From the NCBI RefSeq assembly GCF_026624755.1, contig NZ_JAPMXC010000001.1:558001-622000 (forward strand): DNA of 64,000 nucleotides, in the 5' to 3' direction. The notes beneath the pieces were generated by a model. It saw only the letters and a program-made list of their open reading frames with translations, did no database searches and was not told the DNA's origin. A program made the position numbers and the translations under genes. Numbering within the stretch: the stretch's first letter is position 1; every line of letters begins with the position of its first letter. Below are positions 8,864 to 17,545 of this stretch, in pieces. Source of the stretch: Robbsia betulipollinis (lineage in GTDB: Bacteria; Pseudomonadota; Gammaproteobacteria; Burkholderiales; Burkholderiaceae).

Positions 8864-10129
8864 ATGACGACCCTGTCCTCTTCTCCCGCGCCGGCGCTTC
8901 CGGCGGATCCTCCCCGCACCGAATTCGGCGTGCTGGGCGCGATCAGTACCGCGCATCTGGTCAACGACATGATGCAGTCGCTGATTCTCGCCATCTATCC
9001 GATTCTCAGAGGCACCTTCCACCTGAGCTTCGGACAGATCGGCCTGATCACGCTGACCTACCAGTTGACCGCGTCGCTGCTGCAACCGCTCGTCGGGTCG
9101 TACACCGACCGCCGGCCGATGCCGTATTCCCTGCCGGTGGGCATGGGCTTCACGCTCGCCGGTCTGATGCTGCTCGCGTTCGCGCCGAGCTTCGGCCTCG
9201 TCCTGGTGGCCGCGGCGCTGGTGGGCACCGGTTCGTCGATCTTCCATCCGGAATCTTCCCGGGTCGCGCGCATGGCCTCCGGCGGACGGCACGGGATGGC
9301 GCAGTCGTTGTTCCAGGTGGGCGGCAATTCGGGGACCGCACTGGGCCCCCTGCTGGCGGCGGCGATCATCGTCCCGTTCGGGCAACGCAGTCTCGCATGG
9401 TTCGGGCTGGCCGCGCTGTTGGGCGTCGGCTTGCTGACCGGCGTCAGCCGCTGGTACGCGCATCATCGGCGCACCACGCGCGCGGTGCGGCACCCGGCCG
9501 CCGTCACCTTGTCGCGGCGGCGCGTGGGCGGCGCGATCGGCGTGCTGCTCGTGCTGATTTTCTCGAAATACTTTTATATTGCCGGGCTCAGCACGTTCTA
9601 CACCTTCTATCTGATCGGCAAGTTCGGCCTGTCGGTACGCAGCGCACAGATGCATTTGTTCGTCTTTTTGTTCGCCTCTGCGCTCGGCACGCTCGCCGGC
9701 GGCCCGATCGGCGACCGCATCGGCCGCAAACCGGTGATCTGGGCATCGATTCTGGGGGTCGCGCCGTTCGCCCTGCTGCTGCCGCACGCCGATCTTTTCT
9801 GGACCACGACGCTGACGATCCTGATCGGGCTGATCCTGTCGTCGGCATTCTCGGCGATCCTGGTCTACGCGCAGGAGTTGATTCCGGGCAAGGTGGGGAT
9901 GGTCTCCGGCCTGTTCTTCGGTTTCGCGTTCGGCATGGGCGGCCTGGGCGCGGCGGTACTGGGGCTGTTGGCGGACAAGGCCGGTATCGACATCGTGTAT
10001 CGAATGATCGCGTTCCTGCCGCTACTGGGCGCGGTCGCGGTGCTGTTGCCCGAGACGCGGCGCGCACTCCCGGCTGCTGTCCCGGCTGCCGCGGCGTCGG
10101 GGGCGACCGGGCGTTCCCCGGCGCGCTAG
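8864..10129 (+). CDS. fsr: MFS exporter, fosmidomycin resistance (Fsr) family
   Basis: 421 residues with about 12 predicted membrane helices. The region [10 protein letters not shown], then [24 protein letters not shown] near residues 127-165 is the diagnostic Fsr block. An N-terminal V-N-D-M-M-Q-S-L and an MFS motif-A-like G-S-Y-T-D-R-R-P are also present. Fsr proteins are inner-membrane proton-driven exporters that confer resistance to fosmidomycin when overproduced; the natural substrate is usually unknown. It lies opposite an AraC-type regulator that probably controls it. Confidence 0.9.
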   Translation: MTTLSSSPAPALPADPPRTEFGVLGAISTAHLVNDMMQSLILAIYPILRGTFHLSFGQIGLITLTYQLTASLLQPLVGSYTDRRPMPYSLPVGMGFTLAGLMLLAFAPSFGLVLVAAALVGTGSSIFHPESSRVARMASGGRHGMAQSLFQVGGNSGTALGPLLAAAIIVPFGQRSLAWFGLAALLGVGLLTGVSRWYAHHRRTTRAVRHPAAVTLSRRRVGGAIGVLLVLIFSKYFYIAGLSTFYTFYLIGKFGLSVRSAQMHLFVFLFASALGTLAGGPIGDRIGRKPVIWASILGVAPFALLLPHADLFWTTTLTILIGLILSSAFSAILVYAQELIPGKVGMVSGLFFGFAFGMGGLGAAVLGLLADKAGIDIVYRMIAFLPLLGAVAVLLPETRRALPAAVPAAAASGATGRSPAR

Positions 10130-10153
10130 CGGCGTTCCGTCAATCCGTCGCGG

Positions 10154-10423
10154 TCAGGGCCGGCTCGTGCCGGACGCCGCCGTCGGGCCAGCATGCTTGT
10201 GCGGCCTGCGTGTTTTTTCGCCGGTCGCGCGCGCGGTGCGTGTCGCGCCGCCCGCTGTCTGCTTCGTGCCGATCGCGCCGATGTCCATGCCGGCCGGGCC
10301 GTCCTTGCCCCCGCCGCCATCGTCGCCCGCCCCGCTGCCGCTATTCTGCGCGAATGCCGCGCCCGATGCCGCCAGGGCCATCGCGGCGAGCCATGCGGCG
10401 ATGCGTCGTGTTCCGTTCGTCAT
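10154..10423 (-). CDS. Small exported Gly/Thr-rich hypothetical protein
   Basis: 89 residues. A clear signal peptide is seen: a basic N-terminus, then [18 protein letters not shown] with likely cleavage after A-F-A near residue 24. The mature part is low-complexity, rich in Gly, Asp, Thr, Arg and Lys, ending in a basic tail, and has no recognised domain. ATG at 10423 fits the signal peptide; the frame upstream of it is spurious. It is convergent with the Fsr gene. It is probably a periplasmic protein of unknown function. Confidence 0.6.
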   Translation of the reverse strand: MTNGTRRIAAWLAAMALAASGAAFAQNSGSGAGDDGGGGKDGPAGMDIGAIGTKQTAGGATRTARATGEKTRRPHKHAGPTAASGTSRP

Positions 10424-10647
10424 GGTGCTTTCCCGTATTGCTGTCAATGAAGTTCCCGCTTCCTTCCGAGCAAAGGGCATGCCATGCCGCCCGTGGCGGC
10501 GTTCAGGTCGCAAGACGGCGTGCCGAACGCACGGCGGCCGTACCCATCCAGCAAGCGGCGCCACATCTGGACGCTCGCTCCCGCCTGGGCGACAATCGAG
10601 CGCGCCGCGCACGACGGCGCAAAACTTTCACCGCACGAGGATGGGCC

Positions 10648-11340
10648 ATGGACGCCGATTTCTGGCTGGAGCGCTGGCGCGACGGCCGCACGCATTTTCA
10701 CCAGGATCATGTCATGCCCGATCTCCCGGCGCACTGGCCCGCGCTGGAACTCGCGCCGGGAACGCAGGTGCTGGTTCCCTTGTGCGGCAAGTCCCTGGAC
10801 ATGCTCTGGCTCGCCGAACGCGGCCATGCGGTGCTCGGCGTCGAACTCTCGGCGCTGGCCGTCGAACAGTTCTTCGCCGAGAACGGTCTACGGCCCACGC
10901 GGCATGCCTCGCCCCAGGGGGAGCGCTACCGCGCGGGAAATATCGAGATCATCCGCGGCGACATCTTCGCGCTCGACGCGGCGCATTTCGCGGACTGTGC
11001 CGCCATCTATGACCGCGCGGCGCTGATCGCGCTCCCGCCGGCGATGCAGCAGCACTATGTCGCGCATGTCTACGGGCAGCTTGCCGCAACGTATCGCGGC
11101 CTGCTGATCACGCTGGACTACCCGCAGGCGCAGCGGGCCGGACCGCCTTTTTCCCTCCCCGAGGCATCGGTCCAGGCGCTGTTCGCGCCACAGTCGTCGG
11201 CACGGGAAATCGCGCGGGCCGATATCCTCGCGGCCGAACCCGCCTTCGCCGCGCGCGGTGTCACCTGCCTGGACAGCGTGGTGTACAGGATGCAGCGCCG
11301 TGCGCATGACGTCTCGGCAGACACGCGACCCGGGACGTAG
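10648..11340 (+). CDS. tpm: Thiopurine S-methyltransferase family protein
   Basis: 230 residues, the bacterial TPMT length. The N-terminal family signature [11 protein letters not shown]-x-F-H lies at residues 5-18. The SAM-binding segment [12 protein letters not shown]-x-W-L-A-E-R-G-H is near residues 43-62. It is followed by V-V/L-G-V-E-L-S and [10 protein letters not shown]. These enzymes methylate thiopurines and, in bacteria, selenium and tellurium oxyanions or other thiols. ATG at 10648 gives the canonical start; the same frame is open for 2 kb upstream but that part overlaps the Fsr gene and is not coding. Confidence 0.9.
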   Translation: MDADFWLERWRDGRTHFHQDHVMPDLPAHWPALELAPGTQVLVPLCGKSLDMLWLAERGHAVLGVELSALAVEQFFAENGLRPTRHASPQGERYRAGNIEIIRGDIFALDAAHFADCAAIYDRAALIALPPAMQQHYVAHVYGQLAATYRGLLITLDYPQAQRAGPPFSLPEASVQALFAPQSSAREIARADILAAEPAFAARGVTCLDSVVYRMQRRAHDVSADTRPGT

Positions 11341-11356
11341 GACGCCATGCCGCGCG

Positions 11357-11378
11357 CCGCCCGTCCCGCACCGGGCGG
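11357..11378. terminator. Candidate hairpin after tpm
   Basis: CCGCCCG (11357-11363) and CGGGCGG (11372-11378) form a perfect 7-bp stem with an 8-base loop, 17 bases past the tpm stop. It is followed by a T/G-rich stretch without a clean T run. It lies between convergent genes, so it could act on either strand. Confidence 0.35.
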
Positions 11379-11430
11379 TCCGGGTTCGCGTTTGGTGTTG
11401 AGTGTGAGTTTGGGTTCTGCTTCGACTATT

Positions 11431-11748
11431 TCAGGTCTGCAGCAACTGCGCACACAGCTCGCACCCCGTCGCGCTCAATGCCGCGGTGGCGCGCGCCGCC
11501 TCGGGGGCGCTCAGGGCGACCAGTCCGCTCGAATCGAGCTGCGTCAGCGCGCGGCGCAGCACGCTCATCGGCACGCCCACGCGCTTCGCCAGCTTCGCCA
11601 GCGACCAGGGCTGTCGCGGCGATGCCTGCCACGCCGTCCATAGTTCCAGCAGCACGGCGACCTGCAAGGGGTCGATCGCCTCGGCGTCGAAAGACGGCGT
11701 GGGGGCCGGCGCGCTGCCGGCAATGTCGGGTGTCTCTTTCGCGGTCAA
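11431..11748 (-). CDS. Small winged-helix-like protein
   Basis: 105 residues. The central part (about residues 28-85) reads as a winged helix: V-A-V-L-L-E-L-W-T-A-W, then W-S-L-A-K-L-A-K-R-V-G-V-P-M-S-V-L-R-R-A-L-T-Q-L, then S-G-L-V-A-L. It has no effector domain and no clear ligand site. Its ATG overlaps the stop of the MocR gene by four bases (ATGA), so translation is probably coupled and the two proteins may work in the same regulatory unit. No specific family is assigned. Confidence 0.7.
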   Translation of the reverse strand: MTAKETPDIAGSAPAPTPSFDAEAIDPLQVAVLLELWTAWQASPRQPWSLAKLAKRVGVPMSVLRRALTQLDSSGLVALSAPEAARATAALSATGCELCAQLLQT

Positions 11749-13187
11749 TGAAAATCTCCCTGCATGAGCGACGCGGCAAGCCTGCCGACCACGATCAGCG
11801 CCTGTTCGATCGCCGGCGACCAGGGATAGCTGTAGTTGAGCCGGATACAGTTGCGGTAGGCATCCGAGGCCGAGAACATCGTTCCGGGTCCGATCGTGAT
11901 GTGCTGCTCGAGCGCGAGCCGGTACAGCATCATCGAATCCACCGCCGCGGGCAGCTCGACCCAGAGCACATAGCCACCCACCGGGTGCGACGTGCGCGTG
12001 CCTTCCGGGAAGAAGCGCTTGACCATCGTGCGCATCAGCTTCGCCTGCTGCCGGTATGCGCCGCGCACGCGACGCAGGTGATGCTCGTACCCATCATGCG
12101 TCAGGTACTCGGCAATCGCCAGTTGCGGCACCGTCGGCGTGGTCAGCGTGTTGAGGAACTTGAGCTTTTCCACCCGATCGCGATACCGCCCCGGTATCGC
12201 CCAGCCGATGCGATAGGCCGGGGTCAGACTTTTCGAGAACGACGCGCAGTGCAGCACCAGCCCCTTCTTGTCGAGCGACTTCAACGCACTGGGATGGGCG
12301 TCGCCGAAATACAGTTCGTGGTAGACGTCATTCTCGATGAGCGGGACGTCGTGCGCAGCGAGCAGTTCCACCAGCCGCCGTTTGTTCTCGTCGGGCATCT
12401 GGAAGCCCAGCGGATTCTGGAAATTCGGCATGACCATGCAGGCGGCGATGCGCTCGCGGGCGAGGATACCGGACAGCGCGTCGATGTCGATGCCCGTGCG
12501 GGGGTCGGTCGCGACTTCGATCGCGCGCATGCCCATGCGCTCGATCGCGTGCAGCATCGCGTAAAAGGTCGGCGATTCCACCGCGATCGTGTCGCCCGGG
12601 CGGGCCACCGCCTGCAGACAGAGATTGATCGCCTCGGTGGCGCCGATGGTCACGACGATCTCGTTCGGGTCCACCGACAGGCCATTTTCAAGATAACGCC
12701 GGGCGATCTGCCGGATCAGTTCGGGGTTGCCCGGCGGCAGTTCGTCGGTCACGCCCCACAACGGCTGACGGCGCGCAATCGCATGCCCGTAGGTATTGAT
12801 CTTCCGTACCGGAAACAAGGCCGGGTCCGGGTACGGCGAGCCGAGCGGCACCGCCGCATCGGTACGGATCGAACGCAGCGTCGCGAGTACCAGCCGGCTC
12901 ACGTCCACCTTCGCCGACGCCGCGTTCGGCTGCGAGACCTCCAGCTCCTTTGCCGGTACCGGCGCTGCGGCGGCCAGGGGTGTTGCCCGGACGAAATAGC
13001 CGGACTGCGGCCGGCTTTCCACCAGCCCCCTGCCTTCGAGCAACAGATAGGCGCGCACCACGGTCGTGATGCTCAGACGCCGGTGCTTGCCGGTCTGCCG
13101 GATCGACGGCAGGCGCTCGCCTGGCAGAAACACGCCGCGCTGAATCAACTCCTCGATGTCTGCGGCGAGTTTTTCGAACAACGTCAC
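11745..13187 (-). CDS. MocR-type regulator (GntR winged helix fused to aminotransferase fold)
   Basis: 480 residues. An N-terminal GntR helix-turn-helix (about 1-70, with L-P-S-I-R-Q-T-G and L-S-I-T-T-V-V-R-A-Y-L-L-L-E) is joined by a linker to a full fold-type-I aminotransferase domain. The PLP lysine is in S-F-S-K-S-L-T-P-A-Y-R-I-G-W, and the N-Q/N-P motif is F-Q-N-P-L-G-F. MocR regulators use PLP or its adducts as effectors rather than for catalysis. I chose GTG at 13187, which has GGGAGA about 8 bases upstream; an extension to 13358 has no GntR similarity. It is transcribed away from the YdeP-like oxidoreductase and overlaps the small winged-helix gene. Confidence 0.88.
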   Translation of the reverse strand: MTLFEKLAADIEELIQRGVFLPGERLPSIRQTGKHRRLSITTVVRAYLLLEGRGLVESRPQSGYFVRATPLAAAAPVPAKELEVSQPNAASAKVDVSRLVLATLRSIRTDAAVPLGSPYPDPALFPVRKINTYGHAIARRQPLWGVTDELPPGNPELIRQIARRYLENGLSVDPNEIVVTIGATEAINLCLQAVARPGDTIAVESPTFYAMLHAIERMGMRAIEVATDPRTGIDIDALSGILARERIAACMVMPNFQNPLGFQMPDENKRRLVELLAAHDVPLIENDVYHELYFGDAHPSALKSLDKKGLVLHCASFSKSLTPAYRIGWAIPGRYRDRVEKLKFLNTLTTPTVPQLAIAEYLTHDGYEHHLRRVRGAYRQQAKLMRTMVKRFFPEGTRTSHPVGGYVLWVELPAAVDSMMLYRLALEQHITIGPGTMFSASDAYRNCIRLNYSYPWSPAIEQALIVVGRLAASLMQGDFH

Positions 13188-13495
13188 CGCCTGTCTCCCG
13201 AACGGACCCCACCTTGCCGCGCGCCGGATGACGGGCGACGTCGGCAGGCTGCGCCACATGCCCCCGGCGACGTGCCGACAGCACAATTCTACGCGTGCAC
13301 GGCTGCCGCCACCGAACTGTGCTCCTCCGGCGGGGCCGGATGTGTATGCCCCGCCCACCGGATATTGCCCCTACCCTGGAGGCTTCGGTCTTCGGACCCG
13401 GCGTTGCGAACAGCCGCGCCGTGCCGGAGCGCCGTCGCCACGTGCCGCCGCGCACGGCGAGCGCGACGACGTACCGTACCCATGGAGCACGGATC
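13188..13495. promoter_or_regulatory. 308-bp divergent intergenic region between the MocR and ydeP-like genes
   Basis: This stretch separates two genes read in opposite directions and must hold both promoters. It is GC-rich throughout, and I see no convincing -35/-10 pair and no protein with family similarity. MocR regulators often bind direct or inverted repeats in such gaps, but I did not identify a clear one. Confidence 0.4.
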
Positions 13496-15823
13496 ATGAA
13501 GAAAGCGCAGCCGGAAGGTCGCATCGCCCCCTATACCCACCCCGCCGCGGGCTGGGGCGCGTTGAAGTACGTTGCCCTGCACCTCGTCAGGGAAAAAGTC
13601 GCGGGGAACAACTACCGTACGCTGTTGCGCCAGAACCAGCCCGACGGCTTCGATTGTCCGGGATGCGCCTGGCCGGACCGGGAACACAACTCGACCTTCG
13701 AATTCTGCGAGAACGGCGTCAAGGCCGTGGCCGCGGAAGCCACCAGCAAGCGCGTGACGCCGGCGTTTTTCGAGGAGCACACGGTCACCGCCCTGATGGC
13801 GCGGTCGGAATACGAACTCGAACAATACGGCCGGCTCACCGCGCCGATGGTCTACGACGCCGTCACCGACAAATACCAGCCGATCGGTTGGCAAGACGCC
13901 TATGCGCTGATCGCCTCGCACCTGAACCGCCTCGACAGCCCGGACGAGGCCGCCTTCTACACCTCGGGGCGCGCCAGCAACGAGGCCGCCTTTCTGTACC
14001 AGTTGTTCGTGCGCCTCTATGGCACCAACAACTTCCCCGATTGCTCGAACATGTGCCACGAAGCGACCAGCCGCGGCCTGCCGGTCACGGTGGGCGTGGG
14101 CAAGGGTACGGTGACGCTGGACGACTTCGAACATGCGGACACGCTGCTGATCTTCGGCCAGAACCCGGCGACGAACCATCCGCGCATGCTGGGCGAATTG
14201 CGGGACTGCGCGAAGCGCGGCGCGACCATCGTGTCGATCAATCCGCTGCGCGAACGTGGCCTGGAGAGTTTCGCCAGCCCGCAGCATCCGCTCGAAATGC
14301 TGACGCTCTCCAGCACGAAGATCGCGTCCACCTTCATTCAGCCGAAAATCGGCGGCGATTTCGCGCTCATCAAGGGCGTCGCCAAACATGTGCTCGAACT
14401 CGACGACGACGCCCGGGCGCGGGGACCGGAAAGCGAACGCGTGCTCGACCTGGCGTTCCTCGCCGAACACACGCTCGGCTTCGAACGCTTCGCCGACGAC
14501 CTGCGCACCGAGGACTGGGACGCGCTGGCGGCCGAGAGCGGGGTGGCCCGCGAGGACATCGAGGGCCTCGCGCGCATCTATGTGAAGGGCGAGCGGGTCA
14601 TCGCGACCTGGGGCATGGGCCTGACGCAGCACAAGAACTCGGTCGCGACCGTCCAGATGCTCTCGAACCTGATGCTGATGCGCGGCAACATCGGCCGCCG
14701 GGGCGCGGGCCTGTGCCCGGTACGCGGCCACTCGAACGTCCAGGGCAACCGTACGGTCGGCATCGAGGAGAAGCCGACGGCCGCCTTCCTCGACCGGCTC
14801 GGCAAGGTCTTCGATTTCGCGCCGCCGCGCGCGCACGGCTACGATGTGGTCGAATCGATCGAAGCGATGCTGGCGGGCAAGGTCAAGGTGCTCATCGGCC
14901 TGGGCGGCAATTTCTCGCTCGCGACGCCCGACACGGCCCGCACCTGGGACGCGCTGCGCGCCTGCGCGCTGACCGTGCACGTGACGACCAAGCTCAACCG
15001 CAGCCACCTCGTGCATGGCGCGCAGGCGCTCATCCTGCCGACGCTCGGGCGCACCGAGATCGACATGCAGAACGGCGTCGCGCAGGGCGTGACGGTCGAG
15101 GATTCGATGAGCATGGTGCACGTCTCGTACGGCATGAACAAGCCGGCGTCCGCGGAACTGGTGTCGGAGACCGCGATCGTGGCCGGCATCGCGCACGCGA
15201 CGCTGGGCAGCGCGAAGATCGACTGGCTCGGCTATGCGGCCGACTACGCGGGCATTCGCGACGTCATGGCGCGCGCGCTCGACGGATTTCAGGATTACAA
15301 CGAGCGCATCGCCCATCCCGGCGGTTTTCATCTGCGTGTCGCGGCGCGCGAGCGCGAATGGAAAACCCCTACCGGCAAGGCGAATTTCGTCGTGCATGGC
15401 ATCCAGTGGGATACGCCGATACGCCGCGCGAGGCAATTGCACGGCGAGCGTCTGATGACGCTGATGACCACCCGCTCGCATGACCAGTACAACACCACGA
15501 TCTACGCCCTGGACGACCGTTATCGCGGCGTATACGGACAACGGCGCGTGGTGTTCGTGAACGCGGAAGACCTGGCGATGCTCGGCTTTCAGGCGGGCGA
15601 ATGGGTTGACATCACCACGGTCTGGGAAGACGGGATCGAACGACGGGCAGACGGTTTCCTGCTGGTCGCCTACGATATTCCACGCGGCTGCGTGGGCGCC
15701 TATTATCCGGAAACGAATCCGCTGGTACCGCTGAACAGCGTCGCCGACATCGCCAACACACCCACGTCGAAGTCGATTCCGGTGCTGCTCCACCGCGCCC
15801 GGGCGCCGGCCGTGGCCGCCTGA
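13496..15823 (+). CDS. FdhF/YdeP-family molybdopterin oxidoreductase
   Basis: 775 residues, matching the YdeP-type formate-dehydrogenase-alpha homologues (about 760 residues). Family features include G-F-D-C-P-G-C-A-W-P near residues 52-60, T-S-G-R-A-S-N-E-A-A-F and D-C-S-N-M-C-H-E-A-T-S. The molybdopterin-guanine-dinucleotide pocket includes F-G-Q-N-P-A-T-N-H-P-R, W-G-M-G-L-T-Q and R-G-H-S-N-V-Q-G-N-R-T. The C-terminal molydop-binding domain carries T-T-R-S-H-D-Q-Y-N-T-T. Only the C54/C57 pair remains of the usual iron-sulfur cysteines. No small subunit is adjacent. The substrate is not established; E. coli YdeP is linked to acid resistance. ATG at 13496 has GGAG upstream. It needs bis-MGD cofactor. 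Confidence 0.9.
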   Translation: MKKAQPEGRIAPYTHPAAGWGALKYVALHLVREKVAGNNYRTLLRQNQPDGFDCPGCAWPDREHNSTFEFCENGVKAVAAEATSKRVTPAFFEEHTVTALMARSEYELEQYGRLTAPMVYDAVTDKYQPIGWQDAYALIASHLNRLDSPDEAAFYTSGRASNEAAFLYQLFVRLYGTNNFPDCSNMCHEATSRGLPVTVGVGKGTVTLDDFEHADTLLIFGQNPATNHPRMLGELRDCAKRGATIVSINPLRERGLESFASPQHPLEMLTLSSTKIASTFIQPKIGGDFALIKGVAKHVLELDDDARARGPESERVLDLAFLAEHTLGFERFADDLRTEDWDALAAESGVAREDIEGLARIYVKGERVIATWGMGLTQHKNSVATVQMLSNLMLMRGNIGRRGAGLCPVRGHSNVQGNRTVGIEEKPTAAFLDRLGKVFDFAPPRAHGYDVVESIEAMLAGKVKVLIGLGGNFSLATPDTARTWDALRACALTVHVTTKLNRSHLVHGAQALILPTLGRTEIDMQNGVAQGVTVEDSMSMVHVSYGMNKPASAELVSETAIVAGIAHATLGSAKIDWLGYAADYAGIRDVMARALDGFQDYNERIAHPGGFHLRVAAREREWKTPTGKANFVVHGIQWDTPIRRARQLHGERLMTLMTTRSHDQYNTTIYALDDRYRGVYGQRRVVFVNAEDLAMLGFQAGEWVDITTVWEDGIERRADGFLLVAYDIPRGCVGAYYPETNPLVPLNSVADIANTPTSKSIPVLLHRARAPAVAA

Positions 15824-15847
15824 GGGTGCGGTGCACGCGGTGCGGGT

Positions 15848-17512
15848 CTACACCTCGCTGCGTTTGAGCAGGTAATCGAGGCCGCCGACCCGATACCAGC
15901 GATAGCCATACGGTTCGAGCACCACCGTGTGCCAGCATCCCGCGTCCGCCTGACTGTGGTCGTCGGACAGGAGATTGACCAGCGACGGGCTCGCGGCCTT
16001 GCCCGGCGCGGTGCGAAACCGCACCGTGCGCGCCGCGCCGCTGAAATTGTGCAGGCACAGCACGGCGTTGTCGCGCCAGTCGTAGCGCAGCCCGAGCACG
16101 TCGTTTTGCGGCAGGCGCAGCACCGCGAAATCGCCCCAGCTGATCTCCGGCATTTCGCGACGCATCCGGATCACGCGTTCGGTCCAGTTCAGGAAGGAAT
16201 TCGGATCGCGCCGCTGGCTGGCGACATTCACCCGCTCGAAGCCGTATTCCCCGCCGGCAATTACCGGGGCCACGGGCTTGTCATGCAGGGTGAAGCCGCC
16301 GTGCGGCTCCGTCGACCATTGCATCGGCGTGCGCGCGCATTCGCGCTCCGGCAAATCGAGATCGTCGCCCATCCCGATTTCATCGCCATAGCGGAACACC
16401 GGCGTGCCGGGCAGCGTCAGCATCAGGCTGTAGGCCTGCTCGAGGCGGCGCCGGTCGCCGCCCAGCATCGGCGCGAGCCGTCGACGCACGCCCCGCCCGT
16501 ACAGCTGCATGTCGGGCTTCGGCCCGAACGCGGCGAACACCGTCTTGCGTTGCGCGGGCGTCAGCCGACCCAGGTCGAGTTCGTCGTGATTGCGCAGGAA
16601 CACGCCCCACTGCGCGGTGGCCGGTCGCGGCCGGGTAGCCAGCAGCGCCTTTTTGAGCGGCGCGGTATCCGCGCTCGCCAGCGTGTAGAACGTGTTCTGA
16701 TTCACCTGGAAATTGAACATCATCTGCAGGCGTTCGCCCACGTCGCCGAAGTACTGGAGATCGGCATCGGGCAGCACGTTGGCCTCGGCGAGAATGATCG
16801 CGTCGCCCTTGCGAAATTGCAGGAACTCGCGGAAGGTGCGCAACATGTCGTACTGTCGCGCGGGACGCTTGACGTCGGCGCCCTTGGTCGCGATCACGAA
16901 CGGCACCGCATCCATGCGGAATCCCGAGACGCCCAGCTGGATCCAGAAGCCCATGATCTTGAGGAGTTCGGCCTGCACGTGCGGGTTCGCCGTGTCGAGA
17001 TCGGGCTGGAAATCGTAGAAGCGGTGGAAATACCAGGCGCCCGCCGCCTCGTCGTACGTCCAGGTCGATTTCTGCACGCCGGGAAACACCACCCCGTCCG
17101 CGGCGTTCGCCGGCTTGCGCTTCGCCCAGACGTACCAGTCGCGGTACTTCGACTCGGGATCGCGGCGCGCTTCCTGGAACCACGCATGCTGGTCCGACGT
17201 ATGGTTCACGACCAGATCGATCATGACCCGCAAACCGCGTTGCCGGCATGCATGGGTGAATTCGGAGAAATCGCCGAGCGTCCCGTAGCGCGGGTCCACA
17301 TTGTAGTAGTCGGCGATGTCATAGCCGTTGTCGCGACACGGCGAAGGCTGGAAGGGCATCAGCCAGAGCGTCGTCACGCCCAGCCCCTGCAGATAATCGA
17401 GACGCCGCATCAGACCCTGGAAATCGCCGACGCCGTCGCCGTTGGAATCCATGAAGGTCGCCACCGACAGGCAGTAGACGATGGCGTTCTTGTACCAAAG
17501 GTCGTTTAACAT
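15848..17512 (-). CDS. GH13 alpha-glucosyl enzyme, trehalose-synthase-like
   Basis: 554 residues. The catalytic (beta/alpha)8 barrel resembles trehalose synthase: it opens L-W-Y-K-N-A-I-V-Y, contains G-Y-D-I-A-D-Y and N-H-T-S-D-Q-H-A-W-F, and later F-L-R-N-H-D-E-L-D-L. Asp201 (G-F-R-M-D-A-V-P) is the likely nucleophile, Glu243 (L-A-E-A-N) the acid/base and Asp310 (N-H-D-E) the stabiliser. TreS interconverts maltose and trehalose; a general alpha-amylase or glucosidase activity cannot be excluded. No fused maltokinase domain follows. Its start is only 33 bases from the start of a second GH13 gene read the other way. Confidence 0.85.
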   Translation of the reverse strand: MLNDLWYKNAIVYCLSVATFMDSNGDGVGDFQGLMRRLDYLQGLGVTTLWLMPFQPSPCRDNGYDIADYYNVDPRYGTLGDFSEFTHACRQRGLRVMIDLVVNHTSDQHAWFQEARRDPESKYRDWYVWAKRKPANAADGVVFPGVQKSTWTYDEAAGAWYFHRFYDFQPDLDTANPHVQAELLKIMGFWIQLGVSGFRMDAVPFVIATKGADVKRPARQYDMLRTFREFLQFRKGDAIILAEANVLPDADLQYFGDVGERLQMMFNFQVNQNTFYTLASADTAPLKKALLATRPRPATAQWGVFLRNHDELDLGRLTPAQRKTVFAAFGPKPDMQLYGRGVRRRLAPMLGGDRRRLEQAYSLMLTLPGTPVFRYGDEIGMGDDLDLPERECARTPMQWSTEPHGGFTLHDKPVAPVIAGGEYGFERVNVASQRRDPNSFLNWTERVIRMRREMPEISWGDFAVLRLPQNDVLGLRYDWRDNAVLCLHNFSGAARTVRFRTAPGKAASPSLVNLLSDDHSQADAGCWHTVVLEPYGYRWYRVGGLDYLLKRSEV

Positions 17513-17545
17513 GTTTGCTGTTCAAGAAAATAAAGAGGCGCGACG
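17513..17545. promoter_or_regulatory. 33-bp gap between two divergent GH13 genes
   Basis: Only 33 bases separate the two start codons. The plus-strand gene has AAGAGG about 7 bases before its ATG; the minus-strand gene has no strong ribosome-binding site. Any promoters must therefore lie inside the opposite gene's coding sequence, giving overlapping divergent transcripts, unless one gene is read from farther away. Confidence 0.5.

Noticed and set aside
8515-10647. Long plus-strand frame leading into the thiopurine methyltransferase gene
   Set aside because: It overlaps the AraC and Fsr genes in other frames and shows no known domain. Only the part from 10648 matches a family.
13289-15793. 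834-residue open frame on the minus strand opposite the YdeP-like gene
   Set aside because: It has no family similarity and is Arg/His/Val-rich, as expected for the antisense of a high-GC gene. The plus-strand frame has full molybdopterin motifs.
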